Shown here: in pieces, positions 25,184-34,180 of the stretch
How positions within the stretch are numbered: position 1 is the stretch's first letter
How the letters are laid out: each line of letters starts with the position of its first letter
Origin: Pelagibius sp028280305
Lineage (GTDB): Bacteria; Pseudomonadota; Alphaproteobacteria; Kiloniellales; Kiloniellaceae
NCBI RefSeq assembly: GCF_965233615.1
Contig: NZ_OZ247495.1
Length of the DNA: 64,000 bases
Strand: one strand, 5' to 3'
Notes under the pieces: generated by a model
Databases searched by the model: none
What the model saw: the letters and a program-made list of their open reading frames with translations, nothing else
Told to the model about the DNA's origin: nothing
Position numbers and translations under genes: made by a program

Positions 25184-26376
25184 GGCGATACCATCCCAGG
25201 GAGTGCGACGGCTTCCCCGGGCTCCCAAGACAGTCTTACGCGATCGCCGACGCCAACGCCGGGCTCCAACCGGCCCGGAACAACTGGGGAAAGGACCTTT
25301 ACGACACGGTTGCTGACCCGAACCTGCAGGGAGTGGCGGGCCCCGCTGAAGGTTACAGCCTCGACAGTGCCGCTGATGCCGGTCTTGCCGCCTTTGAGGC
25401 TGGGTGCGATCGCCACGCTCTCGGGCCGAACCATGATGCAGGCCGGATCGCCGGGCCTGAAGGCCAAGACGGATGTCTGCCCGGCACCCCCCCGTAGCGA
25501 GAGTCCGGCACAGCCGACGGTGATTGTCTGCGTGGCATGATCGACGCTTTCGACACTACCCTCAAAGAGATTCGAGTCGCCCATAAAATCGGCGACAAAG
25601 AGAGTCCGGGGTCGCTGATAGAGCGTGTCGGGGCTGCCGATCTGCTCGATGCGCCCCGCATTCATCACCGCGATCCGGTCCGACATTGCGAGAGCCTCAT
25701 CCTGGTCATGGGTGACAAACAGGACGGTGATCCCCAGGCGTCGCTGCAACGATTTGATTTCGACTTGCAGTTCCTCGCGCAGCTTCTTGTCCAGCGCCCC
25801 GAGGGGTTCGTCCATCAGAAGCAGCGGCGGTTCGAAGACAATGGCGCGGGCAAGAGCGACTCTTTGCTGCTGGCCGCCGGACAATTGGCTCGGCATGCGT
25901 TCGGCAAGGCCGCCGAGGCGGACCACCGAAAGCGCCTCTGCAACAGCCGCTGCCCTGCGCGCCCTCGGCCAGCGCCGCATCTTGAGCGGAAATGCGATGT
26001 TCTCGGCCACCGTCATATGGGGGAACAGCGCGTACCTCTGAAACACCATCCCGATGCCGCGCTTGTTCGCCGGCAGCGGCACGACATCGCGGTCGCCGAC
26101 GAGAATCTGTCCGGCGCTCGGCTGCTGGAAGCCAGCAATGTTCATCAGCACGGTTGTCTTGCCCGACCCGCTGGGGCCAAGCAGGGCCACGAACTCCCCG
26201 GAATGCATTTCGAACGAGACGTCGTCGATTGCCACCACCGAACCGAAGCGCTTGGAGAGGTCGCGCACCTCGACACGGGCACCCGGACTGTCGGATGGTC
26301 GGACCTCGCCCGAGCGATCCGTGCCAACGCCCGGATCCTGCGCCTCGATCACTGCCAAAGGCCGAGTCTCCACCAT
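25180..26376 (-). CDS. Polyamine-type ABC transporter ATP-binding protein (PotA-like)
   Basis: A 398-residue ABC ATPase: Walker A GPSGSGKTT near residue 68, LSGGQQQRVALARA, Walker B LLLMDEPLGALD, switch histidine in FVTHDQDEAL, and a C-terminal TOBE domain (after about residue 300) typical of PotA/UgpC-type proteins. It is the first gene of the minus-strand operon and faces the divergent PLP-decarboxylase-family gene across a 355-bp regulatory gap. Confidence 0.9.
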   Translation of the reverse strand: MVETRPLAVIEAQDPGVGTDRSGEVRPSDSPGARVEVRDLSKRFGSVVAIDDVSFEMHSGEFVALLGPSGSGKTTVLMNIAGFQQPSAGQILVGDRDVVPLPANKRGIGMVFQRYALFPHMTVAENIAFPLKMRRWPRARRAAAVAEALSVVRLGGLAERMPSQLSGGQQQRVALARAIVFEPPLLLMDEPLGALDKKLREELQVEIKSLQRRLGITVLFVTHDQDEALAMSDRIAVMNAGRIEQIGSPDTLYQRPRTLFVADFMGDSNLFEGSVESVDHATQTITVGCAGLSLRGGAGQTSVLAFRPGDPACIMVRPESVAIAPSLKGGKTGISGTVEAVTFSGARHSLQVRVSNRVVKVLSPVVPGRLEPGVGVGDRVRLSWEPGEAVALPGMVSP

Positions 26377-26731
26377 CCCTCTCCTGCACGTCTTTATCGT
26401 TTGCCGCCACAGTCGCCGGTCGCCCGGCGCAAAGGCCTCATTCCGTTAGCATCCGCAGCTCCTTCTTGCAATATTTTTGTTATATCAAAAAGAATCGCTT
26501 AGAATCGAATTTCAAACGACTGAGCCAGTCAATCCCATTTTATCAGAATAATAGGTTATTAAGACGAAACTAGTGCGCATCGCGCTCTCGGCCGTATGGG
26601 GAAGCGAGTTGACAATCTCCTGATGATATATCAAATAGTTCTCACCGCCCACGGACAAGCGTGCATTCCGCCGGAACCACGGGCTCAAGCGCCGGCAAAA
26701 ACCAACAGGGCGGAAACCAGGAGAGGATGCT
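26377..26731. promoter_or_regulatory. Divergent control region with TGATATATCA palindrome
   Basis: AT-rich 355-bp interval between the PotA-like gene and the PLP gene. It holds the perfect palindrome TGATATATCA (26624-26633) and a one-mismatch relative TGTTATATCA (26478-26487), suited to bind the FCD-type GntR encoded at 21592. TTGACA at 26609-26614 could be a -35 box for the plus-strand gene, but no convincing -10 follows. No gene is seen here. Confidence 0.5.
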
Positions 26732-28003
26732 TTGGAAGATCCAATCGGAAGCAATCGAAAGTTCGCCCGAACGGGGCGTTCCTGGACGGCCTTGCGGAAG
26801 GATCTGCATCGGCGCCGGACCGGCGACCTGGACTGGAACGATCTGCGGAACCTCAAGGCCTCCTACAACGCCGGCGAGGACGTGGCGGACGTCGCCTGGC
26901 AGGCCTACTCACTGTTCCAGGGAGACAACCTCCTTTACGGCAACCTACTCTATCCCAGCCTTCCGGCAATGGCCGAGGAGGTCGTCGGAATGGCACTCGA
27001 GTTGTTCGACGCACCGGAGGGGGCCTGCGGCACCGTAACGTCAGGCGGAACCGAGAGTATCATTCTGGCGGTCAAAACCGCCCGGGACTGGGCGCAGAGC
27101 GAGCGTCCCGTGCCGGGCCGCGGTGAGATCATCGTCGGCCGGACCTGCCATGCCGCCTTCAACAAGGCGGCGGAAATGCTTGGTCTGCACGTCGTGCGCG
27201 TGGCCACCGACGCCGGCTTTCGCGCCGACCCCGTGGCCGTGTCCGATGCCATCACCGAAAACACCATCATGATCGTCGGCTCGGCACCGGCCTATCCGAT
27301 CGGCTGCCTCGATCCGATCGGCGCTCTGGCCGCCCTGGCGCGCGAACACCGCCTTTGGCTGCACGTCGATGCCTGCGTTGGCGGCTTTTTCCTGCCCTTT
27401 GCCCGCGACCTCGGTGAAAGGGTGCCCGATTTCGACTTCTCCCTCGCCGACGTCACTTCAATGTCTGCCGACCTGCACAAGTACGGCTACACAAGCCGGG
27501 GCGCCTCGCTGCTGCTCCTGCGCGATCAGGAACTCTCGCGCTTCCAGCGATTCTCGTTCAACGATTGGCCAAGTGGCGAGTTCATCACTATGACCATTGC
27601 CGGCTCCCGGCCTGGCGGCGCCGTCGCCTCCGCCTGGGCGGTAATGAACTACCTTGGCCACAAAGGTTACTGCGAGCGCGTGGAGGAGATCCTGGATATC
27701 AGGCGCCGCCTGGCGGCAATGATCGATGCGTTGGACGGCATTCACATCCTTGGCTCCCCGGTGGCCGGGATCGTCGGCCTCGGCGGCGACGGGAGCTTCG
27801 ACATGGCGGCACTCCGCGATACCATGGCGGCCAAGGGCTGGCAGTTCGGCCCCCTGGTCGATCCGCCGGGCATCAATCTGCTGCTGAACTTCAGGCACGG
27901 CGCCATCATAGATGCCTTCGCCGCAGATCTCGCGGCGACGCTTGAGGAGGCGAAAGCCGGAACACTCGAAAGAAGCTCAGAGCCGGCCCGCTATGGCAAT
28001 TGA
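26732..28003 (+). CDS. PLP-dependent group II decarboxylase/sphingosine-phosphate-lyase-like protein
   Basis: A 423-residue fold-type I PLP enzyme with TSGGTES (residues 103-109, phosphate binding), stacking His140 in GRTCHAAF, HVDACVGGF (Asp213) and the cofactor lysine in SADLHKYGY (Lys250). This is the pattern of the glutamate/tyrosine decarboxylase and sphingosine-1-phosphate lyase families; it is shorter than GadB and close to the archaeal MfnA size. The start is TTG at 26732, supported by AGGAGAGG about 6 nt upstream. It is divergent from the polyamine-type transporter operon and followed at once by an SMP-30 gene. It may decarboxylate an amino acid or cleave a C-C bond in the imported compound. 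Confidence 0.85.
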   Translation: MEDPIGSNRKFARTGRSWTALRKDLHRRRTGDLDWNDLRNLKASYNAGEDVADVAWQAYSLFQGDNLLYGNLLYPSLPAMAEEVVGMALELFDAPEGACGTVTSGGTESIILAVKTARDWAQSERPVPGRGEIIVGRTCHAAFNKAAEMLGLHVVRVATDAGFRADPVAVSDAITENTIMIVGSAPAYPIGCLDPIGALAALAREHRLWLHVDACVGGFFLPFARDLGERVPDFDFSLADVTSMSADLHKYGYTSRGASLLLLRDQELSRFQRFSFNDWPSGEFITMTIAGSRPGGAVASAWAVMNYLGHKGYCERVEEILDIRRRLAAMIDALDGIHILGSPVAGIVGLGGDGSFDMAALRDTMAAKGWQFGPLVDPPGINLLLNFRHGAIIDAFAADLAATLEEAKAGTLERSSEPARYGN

Positions 28004-28047
28004 CGCGGCCGGCCCCGCGGGCGACACCACGGCATATTGAGCGTTGC

Positions 28048-28995
28048 GTGGTTGAAGCGTCCGCAGAACAGATCACCGAGCTCGCCTCGGGCCTGCGATT
28101 CCCGGAGGGTCCGGTGGCGATGCCGGATGGATCGTTGCTGATTGTGGAGATCGCTCGCGGAACCCTGACCCGGATCGCATCGGACGGAACGACGACTGTG
28201 GTCGCCAAGCCCGGCGGCGGCCCCAACGGGCTCGCCATCGGTCCCGACGGCAGAGGCTACATCTGCAACAACGGTGGCTTCGATTGGATCGAAGAGCAGG
28301 GCATCCTGCGGCCGGCGCCCGTCGTCAGCGATCAGACCTACAGCGGGGGTCGGATCGAGCGGGTCGATCTGGCAAGCGGTGCCGTCGAGCTGCTCTGCAG
28401 CGGCAGCGCGGCCGGGCCCCTCAACGGACCCAACGACATCGTATTCGATAGCGAGGGCGGGTTCTGGTTCACCGATCTCGGCAAGTATCGCGAGCGTAAG
28501 ATGGACCGTGGCGCGGTCTACTATGCCAAGGCCGACGGCAGCTTCATCCAACGCGTCGTCTTCCCCATGGTCACACCCAATGGGATCGGACTCTCGCCCG
28601 ACGGCAAGCGCCTATACGTCGCTGAATCCCAGACCGCACGGCTCTGGGCCTTCGACATCATCGCGCCGGGGCAACTCCGGAAGAAGCCATGGCCCTCACC
28701 GAACGGTGGCGACCTCGTCATCGGCCTTGCTGGCTACCAGATCTTCGATTCCCTTGCCGTTGAAGCCGACGGCAGAGTCTGCATCGGCACCCTGATCACC
28801 GGAGGCATAACCGTCGTTTCCCCAGACGGCTCCCAATGCGAATTCGTTGCTTTGCCGGACCCTCTGCCCACCAACATCTGCTTTGGCGGCGGAGATCTCA
28901 AGACTGCCTTCATCACGCTTTCCGGCAGCGGCAAACTGGTTTCTCTGCCCTGGCCAAGGCCCGGATTGCCATTGAACTATGTTGCCTTTGGATAG
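28048..28995 (+). CDS. SMP-30/gluconolactonase family protein
   Basis: A 315-residue six-bladed beta-propeller of the SMP-30/gluconolaconase/LRE family: LRFPEGPV with a metal-binding Glu near residue 17, GPNGLAIGPDG, GPNDIVFDSEGGFWFTD with Asn/Asp ligands and PNGIGLSPDGKRLYVAES. Members are calcium- or zinc-dependent lactonases. GTG at 28048 is used; a TTG at 28000 overlapping the previous stop is possible. It is downstream of and probably co-transcribed with the PLP enzyme gene and could open a lactone intermediate. Confidence 0.82.
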   Translation: MVEASAEQITELASGLRFPEGPVAMPDGSLLIVEIARGTLTRIASDGTTTVVAKPGGGPNGLAIGPDGRGYICNNGGFDWIEEQGILRPAPVVSDQTYSGGRIERVDLASGAVELLCSGSAAGPLNGPNDIVFDSEGGFWFTDLGKYRERKMDRGAVYYAKADGSFIQRVVFPMVTPNGIGLSPDGKRLYVAESQTARLWAFDIIAPGQLRKKPWPSPNGGDLVIGLAGYQIFDSLAVEADGRVCIGTLITGGITVVSPDGSQCEFVALPDPLPTNICFGGGDLKTAFITLSGSGKLVSLPWPRPGLPLNYVAFG

Positions 28996-29149
28996 TCTAA
29001 GCGCTGCGAGCAGGTATTTGACGCTTGCCCATATCGTCCATCATGCGGTCTCAAAGCGGCGGCACGCAACCTGGATCGTGAACCGCTTCGTTGAATCGCG
29101 CTCAGCCCTTCGGCTTGGCGGCAGGCTTGGAGGCGCACTGATGGTGTGG

Positions 29150-29275
29150 ACGGCCCCGTCGATAGGCGTCCAGGCGCCATAATGGAGCTGTCATCGACTT
29201 CATTCTGAGGAGACCATCCATTATGACGATCAGCGCGGTCGGTCTTGACCTGACAAGGAACGTCATTTAACCGCA
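29150..29275 (+). pseudogene. IS110-family transposase relic (N-terminal end)
   Basis: The 28996-29386 gap carries an ATG at 29223 that opens MTISAVGLDLTRNVI then stop. IS110 transposases start with an (A/T)VGLDLAKNVFQVHG-type sequence, so this is a point-mutated N-terminus. The preceding 70 bp look like the untranslated end of such an element. No further transposase sequence follows before the glutathione S-transferase gene; the rest of the gap shows nothing recognisable. Confidence 0.5.
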
Positions 29276-29386
29276 GCAGACATGGCAAACCTCGCCATCG
29301 TTTGCCATGGTCAGTCACAGCGTCTTGTAACCACACAAGTCTTCTACGAGTCCGAAACACTGCAAGATGGCATTAGCTGGTCTCTT

Positions 29387-30031
29387 TCATCTGTAGCGCT
29401 GCAAGCGCTTTCCGGGTAGCAGATCGTAGGGAGGACGCCACCCGGGCAAGGCTGCGACCCGGCCGATCCAGGCGCTCACCGCAGGATGGCTCCCGGCAAG
29501 ATCATATCCACTTTCATCTGGCGGAAAGCAGAGGTAGCCAATCATCGAGATGTCGGCCACAGTGAATTGGTCACCGACGACGAATGATCGGCTTTGGAAA
29601 TGCCGCTCGGCAATACTCAGATAGTCGTCGATTCTTTTGCGCATGAACGCAAGAACTGACGGATCGGGCGATGGCGTGAAAGCGCGTAGGAAGCGGTATG
29701 TTGCCATGTAGCCGGTAAGTTTGTGATTGTCCCAGAAAAGCCAGCGCAGGATCTCAAATGCTTCGTCCTGGTTCGCCCCGCTGAAGCGTCCAAACCGCTC
29801 GGCCAAACGAAGCAGGATCGGTGCGGTCTGCGTGAGCCGCAGGCTCTCCACTTCCAGAACCGGTATCTCACCCATCTCGTTGACGCGCTCGCGCCAAGAC
29901 GCCATCCGCGTGATGCCGCCGCCGAAGTCGGTCCAGATCGGCTCGAAGTCTTGCCCGCAAAGGGTCAGCATGAGCGCGAGTTTGTAGCTGTTCCCCGACT
30001 CCGGAAAATAGTGAAGCCTGTAGGTTGTCAT
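29387..30031 (-). CDS. Glutathione S-transferase family protein
   Basis: A 214-residue protein with an N-terminal thioredoxin-like domain (YRLHYFPESGNSYKLALML, GEIPVLEVESLRLTQT with the cis-Pro/Ser-like glutathione site near residues 52-66) and a helical C-terminal domain with FVVGDQFTVADISMIGYL (N-capping box region). The start at 30031 has CAGGAG about 6 nt upstream; the frame extends to 30103 without a better signal. It lies between the SMP-30 unit and a nitronate monooxygenase in the same orientation as the latter. Physiological substrate unknown. Confidence 0.85.
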   Translation of the reverse strand: MTTYRLHYFPESGNSYKLALMLTLCGQDFEPIWTDFGGGITRMASWRERVNEMGEIPVLEVESLRLTQTAPILLRLAERFGRFSGANQDEAFEILRWLFWDNHKLTGYMATYRFLRAFTPSPDPSVLAFMRKRIDDYLSIAERHFQSRSFVVGDQFTVADISMIGYLCFPPDESGYDLAGSHPAVSAWIGRVAALPGWRPPYDLLPGKRLQRYR

Positions 30032-30124
30032 CGGCTGCTCCTGCCGCGGCGACTCAATGCGTACTTCACAATACACCTCCGGCGCTATCACCGGACGATG
30101 CACAATGGATTCTCTGGCGAACCC

Positions 30125-31201
30125 TCATTCAAGTGCGGCGAGGGCCTCCCTTGCGTCGTCGGCGATTGATCGCACAAGGTCGGCCGCGGGACCTCGCTGT
30201 GACATTGCTACGCCTTGACCAGCCCACAGCGACAAGCAGTCCGAACGCGCCTGCTTTGCGGCCGCGGCGCGCAAGGGCCTCGTCAGTGCATTTTGGTAAG
30301 GAAACGGGAGTACGGCGTCCGGCTCCGGTGCACTCTCGATGGCGACCATGAAGCGGTTCGTGAGCCCGCGAGCCGGCCGCCCCGAAAACGCTCTTGTGAT
30401 ACGGGTCTGAGTTGCCGCCGCGCCGAGGACGGCGTCCTTGTAAGCACTCGGCACGCCCGCTTCGTCCGTGGCCAGAAATGCAGTACCGAGCTGGACCGCC
30501 TGCGCCCCGAGAACCAATGCGGCGGCCAATCCCCGGCCATCCATGATACCGCCCGACGCAATGACCGGGACGGAGACGGCGTCGACAACTTGCGGAACCA
30601 GCGACATCACTCCAATGAGACCAGCATCGAAATCGCCGGTGAACGTTGCCCGATGGCCGCCCGCCTCTGCACCCTGAGCGACAATAGCGTCTACACCAGC
30701 GGCTTCGAGTTCAACGGCTTCTTCTACAGTGGTTGCAGTTCCCACGACAAACATCCCACGCGATTTTGCGGCCTCAATCACGGGCTGCGGCACAATTCCC
30801 AGAGTAAAACTGAAAACGCTGGCGCCACTCTCAAGAGCGGTCTCGAACTGCTCGTCAAAGGAGGAGGCGATGGAGGACGGCACGGAGGGTTGGTCGAGGC
30901 CTAGCTCCATGAAGAACGGCGAGACTCTCTCGATGGCAACGCTCGGATCCGTCGGCAGAACGGGAACCTCGCCCGGAGCGAACAAATTGATTCCAAAGGG
31001 TCGATTGGTTCTTTCTCGGACCTTTCGGGAGGTCTCGGCGATCTGTTGCGGGGTCAGATAAGCGGCACCGATGGACCCAAAACCATCGGCATCGCATACC
31101 GCGCCAACCAGCGCAGGGGTGTCACCGCCTCCGGCCATCGGCGCTTGCAGGATCGGCAGCTCGATGCCAAGCCGTCTGGCAAGTGCGGTTTGAAGGCGCA
31201 C
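30125..31201 (-). CDS. Nitronate monooxygenase family flavoprotein (2-nitropropane dioxygenase-like)
   Basis: A 358-residue TIM-barrel FMN enzyme: N-terminal LGIELPILQAPMAGGGDTPALV, FGINLFAP, IVAQGAEAGGHRATF (about residue 180, flavin-proximal His) and ASGGIMDGRGLAAALVLGAQAVQLGTAFLAT. These are the signature segments of nitronate monooxygenases, which oxidise alkyl nitronates; related proteins are enoyl reductases. GTG start at 31201 with GGAAG upstream. It is divergent from a LysR gene (start 31348), its likely regulator, and precedes the glutathione S-transferase gene by 93 nt. Confidence 0.87.
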   Translation of the reverse strand: MRLQTALARRLGIELPILQAPMAGGGDTPALVGAVCDADGFGSIGAAYLTPQQIAETSRKVRERTNRPFGINLFAPGEVPVLPTDPSVAIERVSPFFMELGLDQPSVPSSIASSFDEQFETALESGASVFSFTLGIVPQPVIEAAKSRGMFVVGTATTVEEAVELEAAGVDAIVAQGAEAGGHRATFTGDFDAGLIGVMSLVPQVVDAVSVPVIASGGIMDGRGLAAALVLGAQAVQLGTAFLATDEAGVPSAYKDAVLGAAATQTRITRAFSGRPARGLTNRFMVAIESAPEPDAVLPFPYQNALTRPLRAAAAKQARSDCLSLWAGQGVAMSQRGPAADLVRSIADDAREALAALE

Positions 31202-31347
31202 CCTTATCTTCCTTCATAGGGCTTTACAGTTGGACGGCCTCCAAAGACAGGAGGCCTGTGACATCGTATCCCTTGGTGAATTTCAGAAAAGTGAATTAAT
31301 GTGAATTGTGATTTCTCAAAAAGAGATATCAGAAGGAGAAGCTCGCC

Positions 31348-32214
31348 GTGAACGGCCTAGACCTGAGATCGCTGGAGATCTTTCGCGCAGTGGCAATCGA
31401 GGGAAGTGTTTCCAGGGCCGCGATGAAGCTAAACCGCGTGCAATCGAGCATCAGCACACGAATCAAACAGCTTGAAGAACTCTTCGAGAAGAAACTCTTC
31501 CTGCGTCAGAGCAGAGGCCTGACCTTGACGCCCGACGGTGAGCTCTTGCTCACCTATGCTCAACGGCTCTTGCAGTTGTCGGCGGAGACCTCAGAGGCGA
31601 TGAAAGAGGGCAAGCCGCGCGGAGTCTTTCGCATCGGCACCATGGAAAGCACAGCCGCCGCCCGGTTGCCGGAAATTCTCGCGTGCTACCATCAACTCCA
31701 TCCACAGGTGGAGATAGAGCTGGAGACGGACACAGCCGGCGGTCTGATGGAACGACTGCTCGACCACGAGATCGAGGTCGCCTTTGTCGCCGAGCCTGTG
31801 TCCTTCGAGTCTCTCATCACCGAGGCCGTGTTCGAGGAGGAGTTGATGCTGGTCGTACCGCAGTCCTTTCCGCCACTGGAGAACACGCGTGAGATCAGCG
31901 GCAGGACCGTGGTCGCCTTCGAGCCGGGCTGCGCCTATCGGCGCTATCTCGAGGAATGGCTTTTGGGCTCTGAAATCGTTCCCGGAGGTGTCCTCTCCGT
32001 CGGATCTTATCTCGCCATGCTCGCCTGCGTTTCGGCTGGCACTGGCTTCGCCGTCGTCCCGCGCTCGGTCCTGGAGATGGTTTCGACAAAAGGGCGTTTT
32101 CGCCTCTACCCGCTGCCCGATAACGTCTCGCGCGTAAAGACACTGCTGGCTTGGCGCGTCGATTATCGATCCACAAAGTTGGACGCCCTCAAGGAACTGC
32201 TACCTGCGATCTGA
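31348..32214 (+). CDS. LysR-family transcriptional regulator
   Basis: A 288-residue LysR protein: N-terminal winged helix (LRSLEIFRAVAIEGSVSRAA, VQSSISTRIKQLEE, LFLRQSRGLTLTPDGE) and a C-terminal periplasmic-binding-like effector domain. GTG at 31348 is supported by AGAAGGAGA upstream. It is divergent from the nitronate monooxygenase gene, the standard arrangement for LysR control of a neighbour; the 146-bp interval would hold the operator. Confidence 0.88.
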   Translation: MNGLDLRSLEIFRAVAIEGSVSRAAMKLNRVQSSISTRIKQLEELFEKKLFLRQSRGLTLTPDGELLLTYAQRLLQLSAETSEAMKEGKPRGVFRIGTMESTAAARLPEILACYHQLHPQVEIELETDTAGGLMERLLDHEIEVAFVAEPVSFESLITEAVFEEELMLVVPQSFPPLENTREISGRTVVAFEPGCAYRRYLEEWLLGSEIVPGGVLSVGSYLAMLACVSAGTGFAVVPRSVLEMVSTKGRFRLYPLPDNVSRVKTLLAWRVDYRSTKLDALKELLPAI

Positions 32215-32447
32215 ATCTGGATCCGCTCTATCGAGGTGCCGACTTAGGCCAAGGCCGCAGCGCCGGTCTCGTCATTAAGGTTGGCTTCCTCCTGCGTTTG
32301 CCGGCACTCGCATGGGCGAACGTCAATGGCTGAGTTGTGCCACAAAGAAATATGGCTGCGTCTCCAACGCTCGGGCTTTTGCTCAAGCTTGATTTCTGGC
32401 GGTACCCATATGGTACCTGGACGCTTGGCGTCGGCGCGAGCATCCAG

Positions 32448-32492
32448 AATCGAAACACCTGCCAATTCAAATAGTTGGCGGGTGTTTCGATT
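32448..32492. repeat. 18-bp inverted repeat with 9-nt loop
   Basis: The arm starting AATCGAAACACCTGCC (32448-32465) and its near-perfect reverse complement (32475-32492, one G-T pair) flank TTCAAATAG. It ends exactly where repeat copy C begins. There is no T-run, so an intrinsic terminator is unlikely; an element end or recombination site is possible. Confidence 0.6.
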
Positions 32493-32735
32493 GGTTGCGG
32501 GGGGCCCGGCGCACATCCTCTTGCGGATCTTTCAGGCACCCCATGTCTTCCGATTTACCCTGATTTCACCCGATTCTGGGCGATATTATCGGTTTCAGTG
32601 GTTGCGGGGGCCCGCAACCACCTCAAATTGACAGCACTAGTCGAGAGTTTGTCTGATTGGGCGGAGGGGCATTCAAATATGAGATGGTATGTACATCCCT
32701 AAAATCCCAGGCTCGCAACCACCGAGACCGACATT
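32493..32735. repeat. Interspersed repeat, copy C
   Basis: Diverged relative of copies A and B. Starts GGTTGCGGGGGGCCC, has the internal near-palindrome GGTTGCGGGGGCCCGCAACC (32600-32619) and ends near GGCTCGCAACC. A plus-strand frame from TTG at 32475 gives 75 residues ending MRWYVHP, TAA; relative to copy B the only length change is 3 nt, and third-position changes dominate. The surrounding 32215-33039 gap otherwise shows no gene I can support. Confidence 0.7.
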
Positions 32736-33039
32736 CGCTTACAATACCAATCTGATGATCGCCAAGTGTCCAAAAACCCAGCCAAATTCAGTTTCGTAAG
32801 GCATCACCGATTGCCGCTACTTCTCTTAGCCGATGCAAAATATGAACTATAGTCAGAACAAATAGCCATTTCTCGACGCAGAACTAACTATCCCCTTAAA
32901 CTCAACGGTACCCGGTTTCCTCTCGATTTGACCACTACCGACCAAGTACGGTCTTCCATAGTTAATTCAGGCAGCGTCGGTTTTCAGGTCAGAAAGCATC
33001 CTTTCTCTAAGCACGCTGTACGCCGCCTCCTCTCAAGCG

Positions 33040-33969
33040 TCATCGGTCACATATTCGCAACCAGTCTGGATGAAGTTGGAGATAGGGCGCGCCGAGCTCC
33101 ATGGCGGTATCGGCAATTGCCTTCATGAAGACTGTAGTTTGGTCTTCGGAAAGTGTTGGCGTGGGTTTGAGAAAACCATAGGTCAACTCAAGCGGCTCCG
33201 AGATCGGCCGAACCACAACGCCTCGGTCTGCGAACGAGGTCGCGACGATTGGGTCGGACAACGTGATCCCCAAACCGCGCGAAACCAGTTCGCAAGCTAG
33301 GATGCCAGTGCTCACTTCGAAGTTAGGTCTGAGGATCACGCCGGACTTTGCCGCGATCATATCCACTTGCGCACGCAGCAGAGTTGTCGAACGAAACGCG
33401 ATAAATGCTTCATGGCGCAAATCCGTGAGGTTGATGACACTATTCTTAGCAAGGCGGTGGTCCGCAGGTAGGGCAGCGACCACACGCACCTGCGCAAAGG
33501 GAATCCGGACCATGTCCGACTGCGCGAAGGGTAAGGCGACAACGCCTATGTCCGCGCTCTTCTTTGACATCCACAAACCCAGGCCGCGGACACATAGGTC
33601 GATCGCGTATTTTGCTGACTCTAGACGGCTTGCTGTTTCAACGGCATGTGGCACCAAAGCATGCATCAAAAACGGTTCAACCGAGACGACCAGAGGGCGC
33701 GAGCGCTGTGCCTTAATGTCCGCGGCGGCATTTTGAACGCCATCCAGACTTTGCAGGGTCGGCTCGATATAAGCCAAAAATTCGAGGGCCTGCTCTGTCG
33801 GCACTAGCTTACGACCCATGCGATCGAACAACTTTAGGCCAACCGATTTTTCGAGGCTTGTGATCATGCGGCTCACTTGAGGTTGGGTGCGCAGCATGAG
33901 CTCCGCGGCACCTGTGACGGTGCCAGTTTGCATGACTGCGCGAAACGCCTGTAACCACATCAACCGCAT
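33040..33969 (-). CDS. LysR-family transcriptional regulator
   Basis: A 309-residue LysR regulator: MRLMWLQAFRAVMQTGTVTGAAELM with RTQPQVSRMITSLEKSVG as recognition helix, then the effector-binding domain (RPLVVSVEPFLMHALVP onward). The ATG at 33969 follows GGAGGG by about 12 nt; a TTG at 34005 would add twelve residues. It lies 211 nt downstream of hyuB in the same orientation. It may control the hyuBA/TRAP locus, whose divergent promoter region holds TATGCG-N5-CGCATA. Confidence 0.87.
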   Translation of the reverse strand: MRLMWLQAFRAVMQTGTVTGAAELMLRTQPQVSRMITSLEKSVGLKLFDRMGRKLVPTEQALEFLAYIEPTLQSLDGVQNAAADIKAQRSRPLVVSVEPFLMHALVPHAVETASRLESAKYAIDLCVRGLGLWMSKKSADIGVVALPFAQSDMVRIPFAQVRVVAALPADHRLAKNSVINLTDLRHEAFIAFRSTTLLRAQVDMIAAKSGVILRPNFEVSTGILACELVSRGLGITLSDPIVATSFADRGVVVRPISEPLELTYGFLKPTPTLSEDQTTVFMKAIADTAMELGAPYLQLHPDWLRICDR

Positions 33970-34180
33970 TCGACTGGGCTCCCTCCGGACTTGGTAGAAA
34001 TACAATGCTTAAAGCCCGGAGAGACGATCAATCAGGAACAATGCCAGTTTGTCAATGCAATGGAAGTAAAGGCGACTGCTTTAACGGTAAGAGCAATGTT
34101 ATCCGATAAGTAGTCGACAATGTGGATCGGTAAGGGTGTGCTAAGCGTCGACCTGCAAAGCATAGAAATAACGGCCATAA

